Below, piece by piece: positions 18,701-25,793 of a stretch of 64,000 nt of DNA. The notes beneath the pieces were generated by a model. That model saw only the letters and a program-made list of their open reading frames with translations, had not been told where the DNA came from and searched no databases. Positions within the stretch are counted from its first letter, which is position 1. The number at the start of each line of letters is the position of its first letter. The translations under genes and the position numbers were made by a program. The DNA comes from Sulfuricurvum sp. (lineage in GTDB: Bacteria > Campylobacterota > Campylobacteria > Campylobacterales > Sulfurimonadaceae), in contig NZ_JALNYS010000002.1 of assembly GCF_023229695.1 (NCBI RefSeq), positions 1-64,000 of the forward strand, given 5' to 3'.

Positions 18701-18855
18701 TTCATAATGATTTTCACCTGCGTCGACGAAATATCCGGGAATGCGTCAATCGGAATTTTAAAAAAAGAGTAGACCCCATAGCTAAACAGCGCCAGAGAGA
18801 GGAGAATCACCACCAGCCGCTGTTTAAGCGAAAATTCAATAATAGCGTTCAACAT
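15796..18855 (-). CDS. Heavy-metal-type RND transporter (pump 2)
   Basis: Inner-membrane pump of 1019 residues, CusA/CzcA family, with the N-terminal motif IPIDAFPDISSTQV and twelve expected helices. The fourth-helix signature reads AIAIGILVDSAVVVVEN, closer to the AIG...VD...EN form of CusA-like proteins than to the DFG form of pump 1, so the two pumps probably have different substrates. The C-terminal half contains FALFGIAVLNG and VGSEVQKPLAIVV, typical of the family. It begins one base before the adaptor stop. Monovalent Cu/Ag specificity is possible, but I see no methionine-rich adaptor to support it. Confidence 0.88.
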   Translation of the reverse strand: MLNAIIEFSLKQRLVVILLSLALFSYGVYSFFKIPIDAFPDISSTQVKIIMKAPGMTPEEVENRVVKPMEAELLGLENERLLKSTSKYAIADITLDFNDGSDIYRARAQVAEKLSALLPSLPKGVSGGMAPITTPLGEAFMFTIEGNISQKEKRELLDFTIRPALRGAKGVADVNALGGEARAIVIHPDYLAMRHLGIPLSALQETLEKNLKNDGAGRIDEHEESFLVKVESGVKDPDEIANITIHSHNGPIRIGDFCEVRDDSRTRMGFVTKDGVGEATEGLVLTLKGANAKETIELIKDRLRKLEPQLPAGVTIVPFYDRSSLIDKAVGTVSKALVEAIVLVVLLLLLFLGDIRAAIAVSVILPFSLAIAFLMMKYFGLSANLMSLGGLAIAIGILVDSAVVVVENIFAQLSKNDPSLPKLHQVYRATKEVSVAVFSGILIIAVVFLPLLTLEGLEGKLFAPVAMTIVFALFGSLILSLTLIPVVASLILKSTPHEETRLGALFTRIYAPMLTFALTRTKLLFGGAILFLIISFTLFGFVGKSFMPTLDEGDIILGVETPPSISLDESKELNLEIQRAILAHVPEVKTIIARTGSDELGLDPMGLNQTDTFIILKPIEEWKAKNKEEIKAKIKEALRDFPGISFGFTQPIEMRVSEMLTGSRGDLAVKIYGNDIEILNRLSEEIAATLEGIQGSSEVFTTLNEGVNYLSIKPNRTESAKTGVDTAELGLFLKTALEGITITELPINNSRIPVVVRFDSEVAQDRELFKSLELPLSDGFSVPISSIAEIKSVEGALKVDRENAERLSTVRANVEGRDLVGFVDEAKRQIAQKVPLPKGYHLVYGGQFENQQRAAAKLMAVIPVSIGVIFLILFFTFRSVSSTLLILLNIPFAVTGGIISLFISGEYLSVPASVGFIALFGIAVLNGVVMVSYFNTLLKNGSSIDEAVREGATRRLRPVLMTAYIAALGLLPLLFASGVGSEVQKPLAIVVLGGLVTSTILTLMILPPAFKMVYKRGAK

Positions 18856-19913
18856 TATTCAAACCCCATACCGCTCAATGCGCCCTTGAGATTGATAATC
18901 CCCTCGGTCACAACCCGCATGTGCGGGGTAAACCCCTCCGGTTTTACGGCGACGTGCTCCTTGTAATTTTTTTGGATTTCAACTGTTTTGGGGGCAAAGC
19001 CGCCGGCTGTTTTGACAAAACAGATCTCTTTATTTTTGTATTTCGTAACCGCCACTCTCGGCAGGAGGACCCATTTTTCGTTCTCTTTGGAAAGGATGTA
19101 AAATTCGCCGGATGTCCCCGCACGGTACTCTGCGCCTGAATTTTTAAGGGTCGCCACCGCCGTCGCCGAATTGCTCATTTTGTCTACCGAAGAGGAGATT
19201 GCACTGATTTTTCCGATCTCATTTCCCGTTTTGTCTTTGATCAGCGCCCCTTTGCGAATGGAGCTGATCATTTTCGGAGGAATTTTAAGGTAAACGCTAA
19301 ATGCCTTCGGATCGGCAATCTTTAAATAGGGGACAAAAGGGTCGATTTTTTCACCCGCCTTGAACGGGGCTTGGGCAATCACACCGTTCAAGCGGGAGCG
19401 TATCGTAAACATCATCCCCTCTTTTGGCTCCGTATCGGCTCCGGCGAATCTAAAACGGCTCTCAATTTCACCGGCTTTCGTCTGAAGGCTTAACACTTCG
19501 AGGAGCCCCTTTTCCGATTCGCGCTGGGAGATGACCCCCTCTTTGTACAAAAGGGCATCTTTTTTGGCATACGCTTTGGCCAGTTTGAGCCGATTTTTAA
19601 TATCTCTGAGTTCAAAGCTTTGGGCAAGCAGTTCCGCCGAAGCGATTTTACAAATCGCGTCCCCTTTTCGAACCGTATCCCCCGTCTGTTTCATCAATTC
19701 CGCCACCGTCGCTTCGGAACTGAGGGTATAACTTTTCGCCCCCCGGTCACTGTATTCGAAAAAACCGACGAACGGCCCGACCGACTCATTTTTGATCAGA
19801 TGGACCTCATCGGTCACAATCCCCATTTTTTTGATCTGTGCATCGCTCATGGTAATCTGCCCCATTGCCGCCGTCGCAATGGCCAGTAAAATCAGGCTCC
19901 ATCTCATTTCCAT
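18855..19913 (-). CDS. RND efflux membrane-fusion protein (pump 2)
   Basis: Periplasmic adaptor of 352 residues. It has a signal peptide (MEMRWSLILLAIATAAMG), a lipoyl half (VAELMKQTGDTVRKGDAIC, about 69-87), a helical hairpin, the second lipoyl half (IRSRLNGVIAQAPFKAGEK, about 153-171) and barrel domains. There is no lipobox, unlike the adaptor of pump 1. A strong GGAGG precedes two close Met codons (19913 and 19907) and either may be used. It overlaps the channel gene by ten bases and the RND gene by one. Confidence 0.85.
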   Translation of the reverse strand: MEMRWSLILLAIATAAMGQITMSDAQIKKMGIVTDEVHLIKNESVGPFVGFFEYSDRGAKSYTLSSEATVAELMKQTGDTVRKGDAICKIASAELLAQSFELRDIKNRLKLAKAYAKKDALLYKEGVISQRESEKGLLEVLSLQTKAGEIESRFRFAGADTEPKEGMMFTIRSRLNGVIAQAPFKAGEKIDPFVPYLKIADPKAFSVYLKIPPKMISSIRKGALIKDKTGNEIGKISAISSSVDKMSNSATAVATLKNSGAEYRAGTSGEFYILSKENEKWVLLPRVAVTKYKNKEICFVKTAGGFAPKTVEIQKNYKEHVAVKPEGFTPHMRVVTEGIINLKGALSGMGFE

Positions 19914-21112
19914 ACTCCTCCCAGTTTCTCTTCCAGTGTACTCATCTCTTCAACATAATCGTTTTTCAGCCCCACACTGCGCAGCCGTGCGTCGTAAAAA
20001 GCATTTTTGGCGGCAAGATATTCAAACTGCGGGACAACTCCCCCCTCAAACCCTTTGTACGCCATATGAAAAAGGGTTTCATAACTCTTTTCATTGTTCC
20101 TGAGCTCTTTAATCCGTTTCTCCCTCTCGGCAAGATGTTCCAGCGCTCCGTAGGTCCGCAGCCTCAGCTTATCCTTCAGCGCCTCGCGCTGAGCGATGAG
20201 GGCACTGCGTTCGCTCATCAATGCCGCGATCTTTTTTTCATTTCGATCATTCCATACCAACGGAACGGTCAGCTTCATGTCCAGAGAATTTTGCGTCGGC
20301 TCCTGCGTCATCCCCACCCCCAGATTGATTCTCTCGACCCGGGAACGGCGCAGCAGATCGATCTCGGCATTGAGCTCCTCTTCACGCCCCCGAAATACGC
20401 CGAGTACAGCGGCATTGTCTATTCGGTTTTCGGTGCCGTTGTCATCACGGATAAACGAAAAAGCAAGATCATCGATGACCAGCGCCCCTTTGTTCATCGT
20501 TATCTCCTGAAGTCGTAGCTGCGCGTGTTCCGACTCCATCGCGGCGAGGGCATATTCACGCGAAGCGTTTTGCCGCTCGGTATCCAGCCGAAGGAGTTCC
20601 ATCTGCGACATCCGCCCCGCCTGGAATTTTTTGGATCCCATGGCATACCCTTTTTCCGAAACTTCCACTTTGTCCGCGAGGATCTTCATCCGCTCACCGC
20701 TCAGCAAAAAAAGGAGCCAATCGCGTTTCAGAGAGACTTGGATCCACCCTTGCTGCTGCAGCTGCTCATACTGAAACGTTTTCGATCGCACCGCGTATTG
20801 GCGTTGCTGTGCATGCTTGATGCCGGCAGGCTTCATCGAAAAACCGACCATCATCCCATACTCTATCCCCTCACCTCGTGCATCGTCGGCCCGGATACGG
20901 CGGGCAGACCCCTCTAACGAGAGAGGCTCAGCGCTCAGCACGGCATCTCTCTCATAGCCGTTTGACTGGACCTTTCCCGAAAGACGGATCATCTCTCCCG
21001 ACGCACCGTACGCCTGTTCGGATGCGGCTTGAAAACTCATGGCGCTGCTCAGGAGCGGGATCATCAACACTCCGCATACCCAACTTTGCTTCACGAAGGA
21101 ACCTCTTTTCAT
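19904..21112 (-). CDS. TolC-family outer-membrane efflux protein (pump 2)
   Basis: Outer-membrane channel of 402 residues. It has a signal peptide (about 1-24, ending LLSSAMS) and long amphipathic helices typical of TolC proteins (for example GYAMGSKKFQAGRMSQMELL, about 176-195). It is more divergent than the pump 1 channel and has fewer obvious family motifs, but its place as first gene before an adaptor and an RND subunit supports the call. It starts the operon running to 13670. Confidence 0.78.
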   Translation of the reverse strand: MKRGSFVKQSWVCGVLMIPLLSSAMSFQAASEQAYGASGEMIRLSGKVQSNGYERDAVLSAEPLSLEGSARRIRADDARGEGIEYGMMVGFSMKPAGIKHAQQRQYAVRSKTFQYEQLQQQGWIQVSLKRDWLLFLLSGERMKILADKVEVSEKGYAMGSKKFQAGRMSQMELLRLDTERQNASREYALAAMESEHAQLRLQEITMNKGALVIDDLAFSFIRDDNGTENRIDNAAVLGVFRGREEELNAEIDLLRRSRVERINLGVGMTQEPTQNSLDMKLTVPLVWNDRNEKKIAALMSERSALIAQREALKDKLRLRTYGALEHLAEREKRIKELRNNEKSYETLFHMAYKGFEGGVVPQFEYLAAKNAFYDARLRSVGLKNDYVEEMSTLEEKLGGVWK

Positions 21113-21149
21113 GGTAGCCCTTAACGCTAAAATTATTATTATGGAGGAT

Positions 21150-21155
21150 ATTATA
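21150..21155 (-). promoter_or_regulatory. -10 box of pump 2 operon promoter
   Basis: TATAAT on the minus strand, 38 bases before the channel start at 21112, in an AT-rich stretch. No clear -35 box is seen, as is common in Campylobacterota. An inverted repeat GGCGGG/CCCGCC (21195-21217) lies upstream and may end transcription from the YkgJ gene. Confidence 0.45.
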
Positions 21156-21231
21156 GAGATTGTCTATGAGAAAATCTTGAGAGCGGGGGGAAACGGCGGG
21201 TTTTGATCATGCCCGCCCCCTCTTCGCTAGA

Positions 21232-21816
21232 TTATGCGGTGAGCTCCGGCAACAATCGGAGGGAGTCGTAATGCATCTGCAAATAGGGATCATCCCCCTC
21301 TCCCGAATACCGAAAGAGTGTGACTCCGCCGATCTCTCCCAGCGGTTTGAACCCCTCTTCCAGCGTTTTCAGATACCCCTGCGTTGCCTGACGTTTCGTT
21401 TCGAATCCCTCCAGCCGTTTATGGTAAAAACTGCTGCTGATCTTCCCTTTGGAGGCAAAAAACTCTCCCCCCTCCGTACGGATGGCATGACAGCTGGTAT
21501 CCACCAGAATATCTTCGTAATAGGGGCTCAGGGGGTAAATCCGGCAGGCCGGGGGGCGGGAGTCGTAAATCTCGCACTTCCCCTCTTTATGATACCGGCA
21601 TCCGCCGCTGCTCAGGGTATAGAGGATAAGGGCACGCCACTCCTCGTTGATTTTTCCAAAAACGATCGGAAAATAGGGGGACACCTCTTCAAAATCCTCC
21701 AGAATCAACGGGGCAAAAAGGAAACGGGAACCGTCACAGCACGAGAAACTGCACCCTTCGCAATTCGAAAAAGTAAGCTGATCGATTTTTGTAATACTGA
21801 CATAGGTGTGTTGCAT
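21232..21816 (-). CDS. YkgJ-family cysteine-cluster protein
   Basis: A 194-residue soluble protein with the metal-cluster pattern of the YkgJ family (CxxCxYSCC-like zinc/iron chelating domain): CEGCSFSCC near 19-27, then CRYHKEGKCEIYDSRPPACRIYP near 73-95 (eight Cys in the domain). The RPxxCRxYP motif is diagnostic. The family probably binds a metal cluster; its function is unknown. The gene stands at the end of the chemosensory string with a 70-base gap. Confidence 0.78.
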   Translation of the reverse strand: MQHTYVSITKIDQLTFSNCEGCSFSCCDGSRFLFAPLILEDFEEVSPYFPIVFGKINEEWRALILYTLSSGGCRYHKEGKCEIYDSRPPACRIYPLSPYYEDILVDTSCHAIRTEGGEFFASKGKISSSFYHKRLEGFETKRQATQGYLKTLEEGFKPLGEIGGVTLFRYSGEGDDPYLQMHYDSLRLLPELTA

Positions 21817-21886
21817 ATCGTTATCTTACCCAAAAAAGGGGCATTACCCGTCAAATTGGTTCACTTTTTCCCATACTAGCTGCTCG

Positions 21887-22096
21887 TTAACGGCCGGGGA
21901 CGATAGTAATCGTGTAGGCAAATGTGCTCCGGGTCAGGACAAAATCATGTTTTTTGCAAAAATCACGTTCCATCTGCTCCACCATCGCTTCCGCAGCGGC
22001 TTTAGCCGTATCCGCCGTTTCAAAGCTCTCATTTTCCGCCATACCGCTGCGTAAAAAACAGCGGCACGGATTTTTGACTTCAACCCTGTACGTCAT
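21887..22096 (-). CDS. Small protein of unknown function
   Basis: A 69-residue soluble protein that I do not recognise. It has three Cys (CRC near 11-13, FCKKH near 46-50), an amphipathic helix (TAKAAAEAMVEQMERDF, about 30-46) and a C-terminal beta-like tail. A strong ribosome site (GGGGGAGAGG) lies directly before the ATG, 12 bases after the corrected end of the preceding response regulator, so it belongs to the chemosensory operon by spacing. Confidence 0.6.
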   Translation of the reverse strand: MTYRVEVKNPCRCFLRSGMAENESFETADTAKAAAEAMVEQMERDFCKKHDFVLTRSTFAYTITIVPGR

Positions 22097-22108
22097 CCTC
22101 TCCCCCTT

Positions 22109-23421
22109 TTAAAAATCAAAAATATCGTCCAGATCCACCGCTTCCTCCGAAGCCGAATCGCTCAGCAAGAAAGAGCTGATCATCCGGGCATTGGCCGAAA
22201 TCGTATCATCCATAAAATTAACGCCGATGCCCCTTCGTGAAAGATAAGACGCAGCCAGCTTCCCAAATCGCGGCTAAAGGCGGCACACAACGGCCCCAGC
22301 TCACGGGATTTGTGGATAAACGTATCGATATGCGGCGTAATCGCCAAAGCAAGATCGCTCAGAGCATGACCGATGGTATAACTTTCGGTATACAATTTGG
22401 CCACTTTCCCGATCCGCATGAGATTTGAAACAATCCCCTCCACCTCTTCGTACTGAATATCGCCGTTGCCGACGAGAAGCAGCAATGAATCCAGATCCGA
22501 GAGATGCTCTTTGATGTTTTCGAGGTCCTCTTTATCCATATAGGTGTACACCTGTACCACCTGATCTTGCGCCACGTAAGCGGCAACCGGAACATTGGCC
22601 GCTACCGGTTCGGGCATGCCATCCTTCAGCGGCACCGTCGTCGGGGCGGTTTTGACGACCTTCGGAATCCGAACCGATATTTTTGCCCCTTCTATTTTAT
22701 AGTCTCTCACATCGGAGTTTTTAATCAGAATCAGCTTAACGATTTTCTCATCGATCTGGTCGATCCCGACCATCGTCATATAGAAAAAATCGTCCCCCTC
22801 TTCGGTAATCAGCTGTAATTTCAACTTCAGTTTGTTCCCGATCGATCCGATCGAGAAGAGGGTCCGCACCGCAGCGCTCAGCTCTTCATACCCCACTTCC
22901 GGATTCAGAAGATAATACTCCCAATACTCACTCAGTTCATCATCGTTTTGAATATAAAAGAGGAGTTTTCGGCTGAATATTTCGGAAGAGAACAGGTTTG
23001 CCGGGCTGGGGTTAAACCGTTTCGGAACCGTATGACGCGAATGGATCAGGGTAAAATAGTTCCCCAAGCGGGCACGAAACACATCGGCTTTGATCGGTTT
23101 GGAGATATAATCCTCCGCGCCGCACCCGAGAATCTCTTTTTGCCGCGCCGAATCATCCACGGCTGAGACGGCAACGATCATCACCTTGGAATTGTTAGCC
23201 CTGATCTGCCGGGTCGCTTCGATCCCATCCATCTCCGGCATCATAATATCCATCAAAATCATATCGTATTCGGTTTCGGCAGCCATGGCAACCGCCTCGA
23301 CGCCGTTTACCGCTTCATCAATAAAGAGGGGGATCGTGTTCTCCTCTTCATAATCTTCCAGCAATGCCCGAAGAAGCATACGGTTGTTTTGATTATCATC
23401 TACGATTAAAATCTTTTGCAT
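22109..23421 (-). CDS. Response regulator with unknown C-terminal domain (frameshifted)
   Basis: The N-terminal receiver domain (1-125) is intact: VDDN at 7-10, phospho-Asp at about 58 (LMDIMMPEMDG), SKPIK. A 130-residue domain follows (VGYEELSAAVRTLFSIGSIG...), then a linker and a second alpha-helical domain (about 300-405) that I do not recognise. As written the frame ends at 22180 in an out-of-family tail. The other frame, entered at the CCCC run 22230-22233, continues smoothly (GVNFMDDTISANARMISSFL ... DLDDIFDF) to a stop at 22109-22111. A one-base loss (or two-base gain) in the homopolymer is the simplest explanation, as sequencing error or mutation. It lies four bases after the ParA stop. 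Confidence 0.78.
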
Positions 23422-23424
23422 GTT

Positions 23425-24168
23425 CTATCCTAATCTTTCTAATAACTCTTGCGTAAATCGCCGATAGTCTTCGAGTCCTTTGGAACGGGTCTCCCCTAAT
23501 ACAACGGGGGAAGAGAGTTCAAACTGTTTGGCCAGTTTGATATCGACTCCGATGGGGGAGAAGAGTTTCTCCTCTCCGAACTGCGTTTTGATTTTATCCA
23601 GTGCTTCCCGATGTTCGGGGATATGGGGGTTAAACATTACCGGTAAAATCCCCACTTCAGCGATATTTCTCCCTATCTGAAGGGCATTTTGGTAAATGGC
23701 ACGGACCATCTGCCCCACCGCAACCGTCCCTAAATAGTGGGGGACGAAAGGGATCACTACGGCATCCGCCACCTCAAGGGAGTTTTTCAGCAGCGCATCA
23801 AACGTCGGCGGGGTATCGATGATACAATAATCGAAAAAGTCCTCAATCATCTCCCGGCGAAAACGGTTTTTGAGTACCCCGCGCAAATCGCCGTATTCGT
23901 AGACGTCAAAAAACTCCATGGCCGGAGCCAATGTCAGCTGATCATGGACCGAGGGGATAAACGTTTCGCTCAGCGTCTTCCCCAAAAAAATCGAATGGAC
24001 ACCGTTCTCTCTCGACCCTTGCGATCCTACCCCCATCGACGCGTGTGCCTGCGTATCAAAATCGATCAGCAGTACCGAACCGTATTTGGCAAGTTCACAG
24101 GCCAGATTGACCGCCGTCGTCGTTTTGGCCGATCCCCCCTTGCGATTGCTGACAACAATCGTCTTCAT
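23425..24168 (-). CDS. ParA-family ATPase of the chemosensory operon
   Basis: MinD/ParA-type ATPase of 247 residues. It has the deviant Walker A KGGSAKTT (about 9-16), a Walker A' region LLIDFDTQAH (about 34-43) and Walker B CIIDTPPTF (about 109-117). I chose the ATG at 24168, preceded by AAAGGG; a GTG two codons upstream is the alternative. In other bacteria ParA-like proteins in chemotaxis operons (ParC, PpfA) place chemoreceptor arrays, so an array-positioning role is likely here. No ParB-like gene is adjacent. Confidence 0.87.
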   Translation of the reverse strand: MKTIVVSNRKGGSAKTTTAVNLACELAKYGSVLLIDFDTQAHASMGVGSQGSRENGVHSIFLGKTLSETFIPSVHDQLTLAPAMEFFDVYEYGDLRGVLKNRFRREMIEDFFDYCIIDTPPTFDALLKNSLEVADAVVIPFVPHYLGTVAVGQMVRAIYQNALQIGRNIAEVGILPVMFNPHIPEHREALDKIKTQFGEEKLFSPIGVDIKLAKQFELSSPVVLGETRSKGLEDYRRFTQELLERLG

Positions 24169-24184
24169 ACACACCCTTTGTGTT

Positions 24185-24634
24185 TCATGCCACCTCTTCT
24201 GAGGGTATTTTTAAGGCACCGATAACGATGACCAGCCGATTTTTATACTCTATAACCCCTAGCGTCTCCAAATAGTTTCCGACATTAACCGTATGGGCAT
24301 AGTGTTTGAGTGCCGATTCATCAATCTGCGCGATATCCTGAATAGCGTCCACCTTAACCCCTAAAAACCCCTCTTTGCTCTGGTAAATCAGCATCTTTTG
24401 CTGATGGGCACCGATCCCCTCTTGTCCCGATCCCTCTTCGTCCCCTTCCATCCCGATCATTTTTCGGAAATTAACCACTTTTATCGTCTGATTCCGGTAC
24501 AGCATCATCCCGTCTACAAAAGGGTGGCTGTTCGGGATCGGGGTGAGGTGGGAGATCATGCTGATCCGCTCGATCTGATCGACGGCAATGGCGTAACTGC
24601 TCTTCTTGATCGTGAAGATAATGTAATCACGCAC
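24185..24634 (-). CDS. CheW-like adaptor
   Basis: Single CheW domain of 149 residues (YIIFTIKKSSYAIAVDQIER at the start, MLYRNQTIKVVNFRKMIGM in the middle, VIEYKNRLVIVIGALKI at the end). The true start is probably the GTG at 24634, because GGAGGAG lies five bases upstream and the domain begins there; a Met 19 codons earlier lacks such a site. It overlaps the STAS-like gene by eight bases. It closely resembles the two CheW halves of the gene at 24896-25672, so the two probably arose by duplication. Confidence 0.85.
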   Translation of the reverse strand: MRDYIIFTIKKSSYAIAVDQIERISMISHLTPIPNSHPFVDGMMLYRNQTIKVVNFRKMIGMEGDEEGSGQEGIGAHQQKMLIYQSKEGFLGVKVDAIQDIAQIDESALKHYAHTVNVGNYLETLGVIEYKNRLVIVIGALKIPSEEVA

Positions 24635-24896
24635 AGTGCTCCTCCCCGCGTTCAAACCCTTCACACACTTTTTGATACATTTTGACTTCACTTCCGTAGC
24701 GGCACTCCCCCGCGTATTGTTTTACATAGGCCAACACCACTTGCAGCGGTGCCAGATGGATATCCGCGCATTCGCAAAAATCGAAGAGCACCGGGGAGGG
24801 GGCAATTTCTTGTAAAAAATCACGAAGCACCCCTACCTCCTCTTCATAAACAATCCCCTCAAACACGACCGTATCACCTTGAAATTCTGCACCCAT
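24627..24896 (-). CDS. STAS-like small protein in chemosensory operon
   Basis: An 89-residue soluble protein with a STAS/anti-sigma-antagonist-like pattern: a first strand and turn (DTVVFEGIVYEEEVGVLRDF), a second strand with the acidic turn (VLFDFCECADIHLAPLQVVL) and a last helix. The position usually holding the phosphorylated Ser/Thr (D-S/I-S) reads DIHLAP, so that phosphorylation switch seems absent. Its ATG overlaps the stop of the CheW-CZB gene by one base. Its function is unknown; it may be a partner of the ParA or the CheW proteins. Confidence 0.6.
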   Translation of the reverse strand: MGAEFQGDTVVFEGIVYEEEVGVLRDFLQEIAPSPVLFDFCECADIHLAPLQVVLAYVKQYAGECRYGSEVKMYQKVCEGFERGEEHCA

Positions 24897-25672
24897 TATA
24901 GCCCCTTACGTACCGGTAAAGATACCGATTTGATGACATTAACCAATTTTTCATCCATCTCCACAACCCCTGACGTCTCTAAAAACTCCTCAAAACGGTT
25001 GGCTGAATCGACCTCTTTCATCATTGACGCGTCGATACTCGTCATATCTTCGATCGTATCAACTTTGATGGCAAATAAATTCTCACCGTTTCGATAAATC
25101 AGCATCTTCTGGGAATGGCCCGAAATCGTCCCGCAGGCACTGATCATTTTATCCAGAGACCGGATCGTATTCTCAAAAACCGTTCCCATCTCTTGTTTTA
25201 ACATCTCTTTCGCCGCTTCCGAATCTTTTTGACACAGAAGAAGAAGCTCTTTGCCCAGTTCATGCAACCGCGAATGGACCGATCTCAGCTGTTTTAAAAT
25301 GGCCAGTATATCGCTATCATGCGTACTGAAATGGTCCAGCCATTTTCCCAATCGGCATCCGTGCGGATCGGTCGTAAGATGGAACTCCGTCCCATTCATA
25401 ATAGCATCCCTCAGGGCTTTCTCCCACACTTCATGCTCTTGTTTCACCTGTGTAAAGACGGCGATCAGTTCGGCTTCATGGGTCGGAAGATCGGTCATTT
25501 TACGAAAATTAACCACTTTCGTCACCCGCCGCTCATACGACATCATCCCGTCGATGTAGGGATGTGCGTTCGGTATGGCGGTGATAGGGGGTGTTTGAAC
25601 GATCCGTTCGATGGATGCCACTTCAATCGCATAATGGTTCCCGGCAACCGTAAATACTATGTAATCTTTCAT
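24896..25672 (-). CDS. CheW domain interrupted by a CZB zinc-binding domain
   Basis: A 258-residue soluble protein. Residues 1-65 are the first half of CheW (YIVFTVAGNHYAIEVASIER, then MMSYERRVTKVVNFRKM) and about 185-255 the second half (SQKMLIYRNGENLFAIKVDT, then VVEMDEKLVNVIKSV). Between them lies a CZB domain with its ligand set: EHEVW (His near 79), HGCRLGKWL (Cys near 105) and VHSRLH (two His near 132 and 136). CZB domains normally sit at the end of receptors or cyclases and bind Zn2+ or sense HOCl. Here the sensor is built into the adaptor, which could let zinc or redox state change array coupling. Confidence 0.82.
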   Translation of the reverse strand: MKDYIVFTVAGNHYAIEVASIERIVQTPPITAIPNAHPYIDGMMSYERRVTKVVNFRKMTDLPTHEAELIAVFTQVKQEHEVWEKALRDAIMNGTEFHLTTDPHGCRLGKWLDHFSTHDSDILAILKQLRSVHSRLHELGKELLLLCQKDSEAAKEMLKQEMGTVFENTIRSLDKMISACGTISGHSQKMLIYRNGENLFAIKVDTIEDMTSIDASMMKEVDSANRFEEFLETSGVVEMDEKLVNVIKSVSLPVRKGL

Positions 25673-25791
25673 TTAGACCCCTTTATGCGCCAACCGAGTA
25701 ATACGCTCTCTCTTCGGAGGGATGCGCTCTTTGCGCAGTAACCCGCCCTTAATTTTTTATGGACGTTTTCAAACGCATCGGCCGTATTCAT
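25669..25791 (-). CDS. Possible 40-residue small protein between cheA and cheW-czb
   Basis: An open frame begins with an ATG at 25791, two bases after the cheA stop, with AAGGCGAG upstream. It ends in a TGA that overlaps the next ATG (ATGA), exactly as real genes in this operon do. The product (MNTADAFENVHKKLRAGYCA and 20 more residues) is basic and soluble, and I recognise no domain. The coupling argues for translation; the lack of a known family argues for caution. Confidence 0.4.
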   Translation of the reverse strand: MNTADAFENVHKKLRAGYCAKSASLRRESVLLGWRIKGSK

Positions 25792-25793
25792 GA

